A stretch of DNA of 64,000 bases from Rhodobacter aestuarii (lineage in GTDB: Bacteria > Pseudomonadota > Alphaproteobacteria > Rhodobacterales > Rhodobacteraceae): contig NZ_FTOG01000009.1 in assembly GCF_900156655.1 (NCBI RefSeq), positions 124,001 to 188,000 on the forward strand, read 5' to 3'. The notes beneath the pieces were generated by a model. It worked only from the letters and a program-made list of their open reading frames with translations, had not been told where the DNA came from and made no database searches. Every line of letters starts with the position of its first letter. The first letter of the stretch is position 1. Shown here piece after piece: positions 41,425 through 52,201 of the stretch. Made by a program: the position numbers and the translations under genes.

Positions 41425-42224
41425 GGGGCGGGCAGGTCCAGCACCATACCGTCATAAGCGCCGCGAATATGGTCGGGCGTTTCCGCCTCCACCCGCGCGT
41501 GATCAAGGTCGATATGCATATTGGTCAGCACGGCGGTTTTGGCCTGCGCCTGCGCGATCCATGCGAGCGCTTGCGCCAAATGCGCGTGGCTCGGGTGGGG
41601 TTTGTAGCGCAAAGCATCGAGCACCCAACACTCAAGCCCCTGCAAATGCGCCCAAGCCGCTTCGGGAATGGCCGAGACATCGGGCAGATAGGCCAAGCCC
41701 CCAATGCGGAAGCCAAGCGCAGGAATGTTGCCATGCTCCACCGTGAAGGGTGTAAAGCAGATCGGCCCGCCCGCGCCGGTGATGGTGAAGGGGCCGTCGA
41801 TCTCGTGCAGATCGCAAATCGGCGGGTAGTTGCTGCCCTTGGGCTGCACGAAGGCATAGTCAAACCGGCTCAGCAGCGCTTCACGCGTGGGCGCATCCGC
41901 CCAAACCGGCAGGCGGGCATGCATGTTGAAGGTGATCTGGCGGATGTCATCGAGCCCATGCATGTGATCGGCATGCGGGTGGGTGAAGGCCACAGCATCC
42001 AGCACCGCCACCTCGGCGCGCAAAAGTTGTTCGCGCAAATCGGGCGAAGTGTCGATCAACACCCGCGTGGTGCCCGCCGTGCTGACCCGTTCCACCAGCA
42101 TCGAACAGCGCGAGCGGCGGTTTTTCGGGTTTTGCGGGTCGCAATCCCCCCAATGCCCCCCAATCCGCGGCACGCCCCCCGAGGAGCCACAGCCCAGAAT
42201 GGTGAAGCGCAACCGGTCAGCCAT
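41421..42224 (-). CDS. MBL-fold metallo-hydrolase (PhnP-like)
   Basis: The 267-aa enzyme starts LRFTILGCGSSGGVPRIGG and has the metal motif THPHADHMHGLDD (His-x-His-x-Asp-His), with later ligands in FTVEHG and at the C-terminus (NMHIDLDH). It resembles the PhnP cyclic phosphodiesterase group usually encoded after tatD in alphaproteobacteria. It overlaps tatD by 8 bases. ATG 42224 is chosen for fit to the family start. The substrate is probably a cyclic phosphodiester, but that is inferred. Confidence 0.9.
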   Translation of the reverse strand: MADRLRFTILGCGSSGGVPRIGGHWGDCDPQNPKNRRSRCSMLVERVSTAGTTRVLIDTSPDLREQLLRAEVAVLDAVAFTHPHADHMHGLDDIRQITFNMHARLPVWADAPTREALLSRFDYAFVQPKGSNYPPICDLHEIDGPFTITGAGGPICFTPFTVEHGNIPALGFRIGGLAYLPDVSAIPEAAWAHLQGLECWVLDALRYKPHPSHAHLAQALAWIAQAQAKTAVLTNMHIDLDHARVEAETPDHIRGAYDGMVLDLPAP

Positions 42225-43014
42225 GGCACGCCTTCGCAAACAACCGATCAAAATTGGCCGTCGTGGCGGCGGCAAACTCTTCAAGGCTCAGCCCAAAGAC
42301 ATCTGCCCCCACTAGCGCGGTATGCACCGTATAGGCGGGCTCATTGCGGCGGCCGCGATGCGGCGGCGGGGCAAGATAGGGGCTGTCGGTTTCCACCAAA
42401 ATCCGATCCAGCGGCGCTTGCGCGAAAATATCACGGATCTCGCCGCTTTTGGGGAAGGTGGCGACGCCCGACATGGAAAGATAACAGCCCAGTTCGAGCG
42501 TTTGGCGTGCGAGCTCCGGCCCAGACGAGAAGCAATGCATCACGCAACCAAAGGGCTTGCGTTTCATACCCTCGGTCAGGATTTCGGCCATGTCTTCATC
42601 GGCGGCACGCGAATGGATGATCAGCGGCAGCCCAGTTTCTTGCGCGGCCTCGATGTGCAGGCGAAGCGAGACCTTTTGCACCTCGGCACTCTCGGCGGTG
42701 TAGTGATAATCTAGCCCCGTTTCACCAATGCCCACGAATTTGGGGTGGCTCGCCAGCGCTACCAGTTCCGCGACCGTGGCCATCGGTTCCTCGGCGGCGC
42801 TCATCGGATGCGTGCCAGCAGCCCAGTAAACGCCCTCATGCGCCTCAGAAATCGCTTTCACCTGATCGACATTGCGCAGCTTTGTGCAGATCGTGACCAT
42901 GCGGGTCACGCCTGCCGCTTTCGCGCGGGCCACAACCTCGGGCAGTTCCTCGGCGAAATCCGGGAAATCAAGGTGGCAATGGCTGTCGACGATCTGGGGA
43001 AGAGGCTTGGTCAC
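42217..43014 (-). CDS. TatD family metal-dependent deoxyribonuclease
   Basis: The 265-aa TIM-barrel hydrolase has the metal ligands in DSHCHLDF, ETGLDYHY, HSRAADED and HCFSSG, and the final ETDSPYLAPPPHRGRRNEP block. TatD enzymes are 3'-5' nucleases linked to DNA repair and RNA quality control. It follows holB by 15 bases and overlaps the MBL gene, as in many alphaproteobacteria. Confidence 0.94.
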   Translation of the reverse strand: MTKPLPQIVDSHCHLDFPDFAEELPEVVARAKAAGVTRMVTICTKLRNVDQVKAISEAHEGVYWAAGTHPMSAAEEPMATVAELVALASHPKFVGIGETGLDYHYTAESAEVQKVSLRLHIEAAQETGLPLIIHSRAADEDMAEILTEGMKRKPFGCVMHCFSSGPELARQTLELGCYLSMSGVATFPKSGEIRDIFAQAPLDRILVETDSPYLAPPPHRGRRNEPAYTVHTALVGADVFGLSLEEFAAATTANFDRLFAKACHG

Positions 43015-43029
43015 GCTGTCTCCTGCCGT

Positions 43030-44142
43030 TTAGGCGGCGGTATTGATTGCCAGAACCATATCCATGACCAAGGCCGCCGGGTCAAGGTTGACGGCCTTGC
43101 CGTGACGCGCGCGTGCGCCCAACTCTTGATGCAGCCCGGCCCATTTCATCGCCGCCGCGCCATCGGGGGAAAGCCGCGCCATCAGCTGTGCCTCGCCCTT
43201 CGCCGCCTCCGGCTCTGGCGGGCCAGTGAGCCCCGCGCGCGCAAGGCGTGAGAGGAACAAATCCATCAGCCGCAGCATCAAATCAAACCGCGCCGCATTG
43301 GCCTTGCCCGCAGCACTTTCTGCAAGGGCCCAAGCCTTGATCCGGTCAAGCCGGGGCAAGGTCGCGAAAAGCCCCACGAGCGTGGCGTAACTTTCCAGCC
43401 CCTCAAGGTTCAAAAGCCGGATCGCCTCGCCCACCGAGCCACCAGCAAGGGCAGAGAGGGCCAGCGTTTCGCCCTCCGCATCGGCCTCTGCCGCCGCAAG
43501 CGCAAGGGCAAGATCATCAGGGGCCAAGGTCGTAAGCCGCAATTCGCGGCAGCGCGAGCGGATCGTCGGCAAAAGCCGCGCGGGTTGGTGCGTGACCAAA
43601 AGAAAGGTCACCAAAGGCGGCGGTTCTTCCAGCAGTTTCAAAAGCGCATTGGCGCCCGCTGTGGCCAATTCATCGGCACAATCCACCACCACCACACGCC
43701 GCCCGCCGTCAGCCGCCGACAGGTGAAGGAACGAGGTCAGCTTGCGCACCTCTTCCACCCGAATGTCATCCGAGATCGCGGTTTTCTTGTCATTGAGCCC
43801 GCGCTTGAGGTGAAAGACGCGTGGCTCGGCTTCCGCCAAAAGGCGACGGCAGACGGGATGCTCTGGGTCCGTCTCTAGGGTGCGGGGCGGTTCAGGCGCA
43901 CCAAAGAGCCCGCCGCCCTGCTCCAAAGGCTGTGTCAGCAAAAACCGCGCAATCCGCCACGCAAATGTCGCCTTACCGACACCGCGCGGACCGGTCAGCA
44001 TCCAAGCATGATGCAGACGGCCCGAGTTAAACGCATCCAAGAACGCCTGTTCGGCATGCTCTTGGCCGTAGAGATGCGCGGTTTGGCGCGGATGGGGCGC
44101 ACCTTCCACCTGTGTTGGGTCTGGAAACTCCGCTTCGCTCAT
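43030..44142 (-). CDS. holB: DNA polymerase III subunit delta prime
   Basis: The 370-aa clamp-loader subunit has the AAA+ core: Walker-A-like LTGPRGVGKATFAWRIA, VVVDCADEL, and sensor 1 region LLVTHQPARLLPTIRSRC. The N-terminal part LYGQEHAEQAF is typical for alphaproteobacteria. It overlaps tmk by ATGA and precedes tatD, the conserved order. Confidence 0.95.
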   Translation of the reverse strand: MSEAEFPDPTQVEGAPHPRQTAHLYGQEHAEQAFLDAFNSGRLHHAWMLTGPRGVGKATFAWRIARFLLTQPLEQGGGLFGAPEPPRTLETDPEHPVCRRLLAEAEPRVFHLKRGLNDKKTAISDDIRVEEVRKLTSFLHLSAADGGRRVVVVDCADELATAGANALLKLLEEPPPLVTFLLVTHQPARLLPTIRSRCRELRLTTLAPDDLALALAAAEADAEGETLALSALAGGSVGEAIRLLNLEGLESYATLVGLFATLPRLDRIKAWALAESAAGKANAARFDLMLRLMDLFLSRLARAGLTGPPEPEAAKGEAQLMARLSPDGAAAMKWAGLHQELGARARHGKAVNLDPAALVMDMVLAINTAA

Positions 44143-44759
44143 GCCCGCCCCGCAAGCGCGGCTTGGGTTTGCGCAAGTACATCGGCGGCCACAGCCTCGG
44201 GCGCGCGGGCGCCATCAATCACCCGAAACCGGGGCGCAAATTCGCGGGCGAGTTCCAAGAACCCCGCGCGCATCCGCGCCTGCATCGCCACGCCCATATC
44301 TTCAAACCGTTCTTCATGGCCCTGCCGCCCCTTGGCGCGCGCAAGCCCCACGGCAGGGTCAATGTCGATCAGAAAGGTCAGATCCGGTTCGCGCCCGATC
44401 ATCAGCCGGTGCAAATCATCTACCTGCGCGCGCAGATCGCCGCGCGACAGCCCCTGATACATCCGCGTGCTATCGGCAAAGCGATCACAGAGCACCACCT
44501 TGCCCGCCGCCAAAGCCGGGGTGATGGTACGCTCCAAATGGTCGCGCCGCGCGGCGGTGAAAAGCAAAATCTCGGTCTCGGGCGACCACCGCTCCGGGTC
44601 GCCTTGCAAGACAAGGGCGCGAATTTCTTCGGCCCCGGGGCTGCCGCCGGGTTCGCGGGTGCGGATCACATCATGGCCCGCTGCCTCAAGCGCCTCGGCC
44701 AACAGCCGCACTTGGGTGGATTTGCCCGAACCGTCGATGCCCTCAAAAGTAATGAACAT
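44139..44759 (-). CDS. tmk: Thymidylate kinase
   Basis: The 206-aa kinase phosphorylates dTMP to dTDP. It has the P-loop FEGIDGSGKST, TREPGGSPGAEEIR (the DRx-like dTMP-binding region), CDRFADSTRMYQG and the LID RAKGRQGHEERFE. The order dacC-tmk-holB is conserved. It starts 3 bases after the dacC stop. Confidence 0.96.
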   Translation of the reverse strand: MFITFEGIDGSGKSTQVRLLAEALEAAGHDVIRTREPGGSPGAEEIRALVLQGDPERWSPETEILLFTAARRDHLERTITPALAAGKVVLCDRFADSTRMYQGLSRGDLRAQVDDLHRLMIGREPDLTFLIDIDPAVGLARAKGRQGHEERFEDMGVAMQARMRAGFLELAREFAPRFRVIDGARAPEAVAADVLAQTQAALAGRA

Positions 44760-44762
44760 CGC

Positions 44763-45971
44763 TTAGCTGCTGGCCGTCATCGCCATTGCGCGTTCAAAAA
44801 GGCGCAGCGCGGACGAGGTGAACCGGGTCACGAAGCCGCCTGCGGGCACTTCAGCCTCGGCGACAAGCGGCACCGAACGCGGCGCGTCAAACCCCGGCAC
44901 GGTAATCTCCAACCGCCCGATTTGCGCCCCCGCTGCGACCGGTGCGGTCAGCGGCGCATCAAAGACGGCCTCGGCGGTCACACCGGCGGCTGCGCCTGCA
45001 GGCAACAGAAGCGAGACATCCTCGGCCGGCACCAGCCCCACGGTTTTGCTTTCGCCAAGCCACACCGGGGCCTCGGCCAGCCGCGTGCCCTTTTCCGCCA
45101 CGGTTTTCAGAACAAATTGGCGAAACGCCCAGTTCGCAACGGCTTCCGCCTCGCGCGCACGATCGGCCTCAGAACCCAGCCCCGAAATCACAAAGACAAT
45201 ACGCCGATCGCCCATCACCGCAGAACCAACAAGCCCATAGCCCGCCTCTTCGGTATGGCCGGTTTTCAGCCCATCGGCGTGCCAATCGGCGGCAGAAATT
45301 TTCAAAAGCGGGTTGCGGTTATGCGCATTCGCCGGGGCGCGGTTTTTGTAGTTGAACTCGGTCTCCGAGAAGAGCGGGTAATATTCGGGGAATTGTGTGA
45401 TCAGGCGCACTGCCAAAATCCCCAGATCATGCATCGACATGCGCTGATTGGGGTGCGGCCAGCCCGAGGCATTGGCAAAGGTCGAATGCGCCATACCAAG
45501 TTGGTGGGCGCGTTCGGTCATGCGTTGGGCAAAGGCATCTTCGGTGCCCGCAAGCCCTTCGGCCACCACCACACAGGCATCATTGCCCGAATTGATCACA
45601 ATGCCCTGCATCAGATCGCGCACCGTGGGGCGGTCCATCTCATTGAGGAACATCGTCGAACCGCCCATCTGCTTGGCGCGGGTCGACACGGCAAAGGTCG
45701 TGTCCATCGACACGCGCCCCTCGCGCAACGCCTCAAACAGAAGGTTCAGCGTCATCAGTTTCGACATCGAGGCGGGCGGCAGTGCGACATCAGCCTCTTT
45801 TTCCAAGAGCACGGTCTGGGTCGTCAGATCATACACCCAAGCGGCGCGCGCGCGCGTGTCAAACGCACTTGCCGGCAGCGCGAGGCAAAACGAAAGGGCC
45901 GCCGCACAGAAGATCGCAAAAGGGCGGGCAAAAAGCATGGCACGGTTTGTCATGGGGAATGGGAACCTCAT
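44763..45971 (-). CDS. dacC: D-alanyl-D-alanine carboxypeptidase (PBP5/6 type)
   Basis: The 402-aa exported enzyme trims the terminal D-Ala of peptidoglycan stem peptides. It has a signal peptide (FAIFCAAALSFCLALPASA), the active-site Ser-x-x-Lys in SMSKLM, Ser-Gly-Asn in VINSGNDAC and KTG in LKTGHTEEAG. The C-terminal PBP5 beta domain ends in an amphipathic helix (RLFERAMAMT) that would anchor it to the membrane. Its start overlaps the stop of the SPOR gene (ATGA). The gene symbol could equally be dacA or dacF. Confidence 0.92.
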   Translation of the reverse strand: MRFPFPMTNRAMLFARPFAIFCAAALSFCLALPASAFDTRARAAWVYDLTTQTVLLEKEADVALPPASMSKLMTLNLLFEALREGRVSMDTTFAVSTRAKQMGGSTMFLNEMDRPTVRDLMQGIVINSGNDACVVVAEGLAGTEDAFAQRMTERAHQLGMAHSTFANASGWPHPNQRMSMHDLGILAVRLITQFPEYYPLFSETEFNYKNRAPANAHNRNPLLKISAADWHADGLKTGHTEEAGYGLVGSAVMGDRRIVFVISGLGSEADRAREAEAVANWAFRQFVLKTVAEKGTRLAEAPVWLGESKTVGLVPAEDVSLLLPAGAAAGVTAEAVFDAPLTAPVAAGAQIGRLEITVPGFDAPRSVPLVAEAEVPAGGFVTRFTSSALRLFERAMAMTASS

Positions 45972-46876
45972 TTCGAAACGGCATAGGCGTCAGTATAGCC
46001 AACGCCTTTGCTCTTTTTGAGCATAGCGTCGCGTTCCGCCACCGAGGCCGCGGGGCCTGCGACCACGCTCCAGAAGGTCTTGCCTTGGGTTTTCTCGGTG
46101 CGGATCGTGGCGGTGACGCCAGCTTGGGCGAGCTGGGCGGTGGCCCGTTTGGCATTTGCCTCGGTCGAGAAGATGCCGATTTGCAAGAACATCTTGCCCG
46201 AGGGGGCGGGTTTGGGGGCCGCCGGTTTAGGCGGCACGGGTTTCGCGGGCGCGGCCTCGGCAGCGGCAATCGCCGCCCCAGCGGTGGCGGTTACGTCTGC
46301 CACGGGTTTCGGCGCAGGGCGGGCACCCGTTTTGCCCGGCGGCTCCAGCGGGGCGGCGGCAATCGTTTCCGCTGCGGGCATGGCGCCGGTTTCCGTTTCT
46401 TGCGCCGCCACGGGTGCCGGTTCGGGGGCTTCTTCGCGGCGAAGCGCGACGACCGAAAGCTTCGTTGGCGCACCGGCAAGCACGTCGAGCGCCGCCGCCG
46501 CATCAGAAGACACCTGCAACCGCGGCCCGGGGTTTTCCCGTTCGCGCCGGAACAAGGCGCCAATCACGAATTTGCCGTTTGCCGGGTTGCGGATGATCAC
46601 GCGCTCAGGGTCTTTGACCCCCGGATGCGCGACCCAAACACCGCCCAGCGACGGCCGCCCATCCCAAAGCCCGTCTTCATTGGCGCTAAATACCTCGGGC
46701 GTCTCGACATCCCGCTCAACAATGCGCGCAGAGGTGGCGGGGGCGCTGGCCGCCTCGGGCGCACCATCTTCTTTGGGCGCGCCCTCCAGGAAGCCAAAAG
46801 GTTGGCTACCTTCGGCGCAGCCGCTGAGCGCCGCCACCGCAGCCAGCGTCCAGATCCAATGGATCGATTTCGACAT
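45968..46876 (-). CDS. SPOR-domain lipoprotein
   Basis: The 302-aa protein has a lipobox (AALSGC, Cys at about residue 20), a conserved middle with PSLGGVWVAHPGVKDPERVIIRNP, and a Pro/Ala-rich linker. A C-terminal SPOR domain (about residues 228-302, MFLQIGIFSTEANAKRA to SVVAGPA) binds denuded septal peptidoglycan. RlpA-like or cell-division roles are likely. It is translationally coupled to dacC, fitting peptidoglycan remodelling. ATG 46876 follows AAGGGGCAAAGGGC. Confidence 0.9.
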   Translation of the reverse strand: MSKSIHWIWTLAAVAALSGCAEGSQPFGFLEGAPKEDGAPEAASAPATSARIVERDVETPEVFSANEDGLWDGRPSLGGVWVAHPGVKDPERVIIRNPANGKFVIGALFRRERENPGPRLQVSSDAAAALDVLAGAPTKLSVVALRREEAPEPAPVAAQETETGAMPAAETIAAAPLEPPGKTGARPAPKPVADVTATAGAAIAAAEAAPAKPVPPKPAAPKPAPSGKMFLQIGIFSTEANAKRATAQLAQAGVTATIRTEKTQGKTFWSVVAGPAASVAERDAMLKKSKGVGYTDAYAVSK

Positions 46877-47102
46877 GCCCTTTGCCCCTTCTTGCGCCTG
46901 TGAGGCGGCTTTGCCCCGCACAGCTTGCGCCTGTTGCCTGCGCCGTTTTGCCGCCGCGCACCAGGTTCGGGCCGGGTTCGGGCGCTTTGGCGAAACTGTA
47001 GCGGCTTCGCTGCGCCAAGAAAAGCGCAGCCAGAACGTTCAGGCGGTTTTCGGCACGCAGGTGCTTTCAGAATCGCGTGAGAGCGGTTAGGGCATGCGTC
47101 AC

Positions 47103-47192
47103 GGAAGTGTGGCCGAGTGGTTTAAGGCTCTGGTCTTGAAAACCAGCGTGGGGGAGACTCCACCGTGGGTTCGAATCCCACCGCTTCCGCCA
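47103..47192 (+). tRNA. tRNA-Ser (anticodon UGA)
   Basis: A full class II tRNA with acceptor stem GGAAGTG / CGCTTCC, an anticodon stem CTGGT/ACCAG with loop CTTGAAA (anticodon TGA), a long variable arm (GTGGGGGAGACTCCAC), the T-loop GGGTTCGAATCCC, and an encoded CCA. Confidence 0.95.
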
Positions 47193-47744
47193 GATTTCCG
47201 AAATCCGAAATACTTTATGGAAATCAATATCTTGCGCGGATGGCTCATTCTTCTCCCACACATGTTTTCCACACATGTCTCCCACACATGCTGCCCGCTG
47301 CTTTTTTAGCTGAGACTGTGTGATTCTGGTTCTAAAACGAAGGTGGCGCGGTGTCAGACGGGGGGGAGAGCACTCTGGGATCGGTGCGTAGCGGCTCATC
47401 TTGGATATTGGCTTAGGGTGGTGACGTTCCGTAGGGTTGAAATTGAGGGGTGGGCCTAACTTATCTTCTCGCAGGGAATTGAATTGTGGAGTTTGAGGCT
47501 ATTGGGGGCAGGAAAAAGGTGCAGCTTGAGTGAACGATGTCGTCCCAGAGCCGACCTTGATGTCGGGCGCAGCAGATGACCGGAGCCAGCCCAATCGCGA
47601 CCTTCGAGCTAGGCGAAGCGAAGGCTCCGGATCAGGCAAAACTGCGAGCTATAGTCAACTTTGGTGACTTGGCCGCCCCAAAAGCAGACTGTCGTTGATA
47701 TAAGCGCTGTTTTGCAGTGCTCATAAAGCTGAAGGTGGTGGATG
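47193..47744. other. Gene-poor scar downstream of tRNA-Ser
   Basis: The 552 bases contain no convincing gene and look less GC-rich than the flanks. Three copies of CACACATG lie close together at about 47258-47290. The segment runs up to the broken end of the DUF6880-like gene. It may be the remains of an element once inserted at the tRNA, but no integrase, attachment repeat or inverted terminal repeat was found. Confidence 0.45.
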
Positions 47745-48542
47745 CTACTGTGTTTGGGGACTGAATCGATGGGTCAAAGCGGCAACCAATGTCAATTGCT
47801 CGGGCGTGTATTTCGCCATCCAGCCATCAACATCGCCTTGCTGGTCGGCCACGTCCTGCAAGATGTGCTCCAACGTGTTATTGCGATGCGCACGGGCGCG
47901 GCTTTCGCGCTCAGATTGGCGGACATAGTCGTGCTGGGCGAGGTCCGCGGCAGAGATCGGCGCATCGAAAGCCGCAGTCGCCTTCTCCTTCAGCGCGGCA
48001 AGCCCGTCCGGGCCAAGCGCCGGCGCAAGAACGTCAATCGCGTGGTCGAACGCGCCGTAACCATCTGCGACCGTGGCCTCAAGGATTTGCTCAGCCAAGG
48101 TCTCTGCGCTGAGCGTCAGGTGCGGAGCGATCTCGCCAATGGCCTCCATTGCGGCGCGCATCGTGTCACCAATGCTGCCCCAGCTGTCATCGGTGCGCGC
48201 ATGGATCCCTTCGGCGAGATGCAACTGCGCCCAGAGCAGATCGAAGGCCAAAGACGGCGCAGTGGGCGCGATGCGGGTTGTGATCAGCTCGATAACCCCG
48301 GTCAACTCCTGCGCGAGCTTTTTCTGTGCGGGACGATTGAGGAAGCTTTGGGCCCGCCGGATCGCGGCAAAGCGCTTGCGGATATCGGCGGCCACGGCCT
48401 CGGGCCCATCATCGGCGGCCAACGCCATGCGCACCCGACGTTGCCGCGCGGCATCCCCCTTCACTGTCTCAAGGAGAAGATCGGCCAGAGCCTCGGCGCC
48501 GAGTGCCATCAGATTGGTTTTGTTGAGCGGTTTTCCGGCCAT
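47745..48542 (-). pseudogene. DUF6880-like protein, probably truncated at the C-terminus
   Basis: The 265-aa reading frame starts MAGKPLNKTNLMALGAEALA and has RKRFAAIRRAQSFL, APTAPSLAFDLLWAQL and DQQGDVDGWMAKYTPEQLT. These match DUF6880 proteins of Rhodobacteraceae, which as I recall are considerably longer. The frame ends abruptly at THRFSPQTQ where the gene-poor scar begins, and the missing part is not visible in other frames. It is probably a truncated, non-functional gene, though a short version cannot be excluded. Confidence 0.55.
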
Positions 48543-48692
48543 GGCGCTGCCTTTGTATCTCCGAGGTCATCCTAGCATAACGAACGCCCCCGCAAGTCAA
48601 CATATAGAAAAGGCGCCCATCGGGCGCCCTATATATAGACCTCGGGAAAAACTTAGCCTTCGTTGGGAAAAACTCAGGTTAGTTCTACACCC

Positions 48693-49004
48693 TCAATGGG
48701 TCCAGTTCGCCCGGCGGTTAGGCTGGAAGTTTTCACCGTATCCCATCGGGCGGATGTTCACCGCGCGTTTGTGGGCGGTGGTCACGGTGTAATCAAGGCC
48801 GTGGCTCTTGGCATAGTGCTCGGCCGCCTCGCGGCTGTCGAACTTCAGCCGTACTTGGCTTTGCGTATCGGCCGAGCCGGTCCAGCCCATCAGCGGATCA
48901 ATGTCGCGCGCCTCGGCGGGCAGAAAATCCAGATACCAGAGTTTGGTCTTCGCCTGACCAGACTGCATGGCGTTGCGGGCAGGTTGATAGATACGTGCGC
49001 GCAT
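48693..49004 (-). CDS. NDUFS4-like NADH dehydrogenase accessory subunit
   Basis: The 103-aa protein matches the ETC complex I subunit family (bacterial counterpart of NDUFS4/AQDQ). Visible blocks are [48 protein letters not shown] and the C-terminal [15 protein letters not shown]. It is an accessory complex I subunit found in alphaproteobacteria, the mitochondrial sister group. ATG 49004 follows AGAGAGGATTCCC. It stands alone. Confidence 0.9.
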   Translation of the reverse strand: MRARIYQPARNAMQSGQAKTKLWYLDFLPAEARDIDPLMGWTGSADTQSQVRLKFDSREAAEHYAKSHGLDYTVTTAHKRAVNIRPMGYGENFQPNRRANWTH

Positions 49005-49354
49005 GGGAATCCTCTCTGCTGACAGGCTTGGTTTTAGCGTTTTGGGCGAAAAGCGCAAGCCTTGCATACCAATGTGTGCCGAAATCGACCTAGTCGACAC
49101 CTTTGATGAGGGAGGGATGCTACCGGCCGGGTCTGGGGAGCGAGGGGTGGGGTGGTGCCCCGGCCGGTAGCCAATGCTGCTTGCTTGAATAGGATGCGAA
49201 ATATGACCTCGAATCGCAAGCGCTTCCCGCCCGCAAGCCACTGATATGCATAGAAAATTTTAGCATTTACCTTAACCTTTTCGCAACACTTTCCACAAGA
49301 CCTTGAAAGAGAACGAAAAGGGACCGACATTGAGGCCTGTCCAAGGATGCCGCG
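49005..49354. other. Gap with a long hairpin and the uvrB promoter
   Basis: No gene was recognised. A perfect 13-bp stem GCTACCGGCCGGG (49119-49131) / CCCGGCCGGTAGC (49159-49171) encloses a G-rich 27-base loop. An AT-rich part (about 49250-49285) and a degenerate LexA-like site precede uvrB. Confidence 0.5.
49311..49325 (+). promoter_or_regulatory. Degenerate LexA (SOS) box before uvrB
   Basis: GAAC-N7-GACC is one base from the alphaproteobacterial LexA site GAAC-N7-GAAC (GTTC-N7-GTTC). Placement 30 bases before an SOS gene supports it; the mismatch in a half-site weakens it. Confidence 0.35.
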
Positions 49355-51538
<2,184 letters not shown>

Positions 51539-51633
51539 CCAAAGCACAACCAAGGGCTGTTTCGAATTCAAAATCGCGTGATTTGGGTGTATCCTTCTCC
51601 GCATTGTAAGTGTGTTGAGGAAGGAGTTACCCC

Positions 51634-52002
51634 ATGAAACATCCGACCCCTACGGACAACCGCGCTTGGTTCCGCGAAATGCTTGAAAAAGCCAGACGGA
51701 ACGAAATTGAGCGCTGGCGCGATGCAATGGTCAAAAAGCTGGAAATTCTAGAACTTGCCTCACCCGAAGGCCTGCATCTGCCAGAGCCGGTTCCGCAAGG
51801 CTATGATGATCCATTGTTTTATGATGATCCGCTATTCTTCGATGACCCGATTTTCAACCGAATGCTTGCCAAAGATCCGAAGCGGGCAGATTGGTTCGAG
51901 CGGATGAAAATCGCTCGCCAAATCAAGGCGGCCAACGAGTTGCGCGACATGTTGGACGAAGTTCTCAAGCTGAAAGAACGCGACCTGACCCCGCATCGCT
52001 GA
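51634..52002 (+). CDS. Small acidic protein with DDPLF repeats
   Basis: The 122-aa soluble protein has an N-terminal helix rich in charged residues (MLEKARRNEIERWRD), a central triple repeat YDDPLF-YDDPLF-FDDPIF (about residues 59-76) and a C-terminal helical segment (AANELRDMLDEVLKLKERD). GAGGAAGGAGTTACCCC provides a strong ribosome-binding site. I recognise no family. The repeat may be a short linear binding motif. Neighbours are uvrB and a putative metallopeptidase. Confidence 0.75.
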   Translation: MKHPTPTDNRAWFREMLEKARRNEIERWRDAMVKKLEILELASPEGLHLPEPVPQGYDDPLFYDDPLFFDDPIFNRMLAKDPKRADWFERMKIARQIKAANELRDMLDEVLKLKERDLTPHR

Positions 52003-52019
52003 ATCTTACGCCAAGCATT

Positions 52020-52041
52020 GGGGCGGCATTTCCCGCCCCTT
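52020..52041 (+). terminator. Possible terminator after the DDPLF protein gene
   Basis: GGGGCGG pairs with CCGCCCC around CATTTC; only TT follows, so it is weak. Confidence 0.45.
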
Positions 52042-52201
52042 ACCCGCGCGCACATGCGTGCCGCAATTTAAAACTCGCCCGCAGCTCTCCCAAGATCGGT
52101 CCAAAGCTGCGGAAAACCGTTTTAATCACGTTGTTTAAGTTACGCGTTTCCGGGCTGCGCCCCCAAAACATGCAGTCGCCCGTCTGGCACATGAGGTTGA
52201 T

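Noticed and set aside
42217-46876. Peptidoglycan-replication run considered as a novel island
   Set aside because: SPOR-dacC-tmk-holB-tatD-MBL is a conserved housekeeping order in alphaproteobacteria.
47094-47309. A 71-codon frame beginning MRHGSVAEWFKAL
   Set aside because: It reads through tRNA-Ser; such translations of tRNA genes are a well-known false protein.
52130-52160. TTAA ... TTTAAG spacing that resembles a CtrA box
   Set aside because: The gap between the two TTAA elements is nine bases, not seven.
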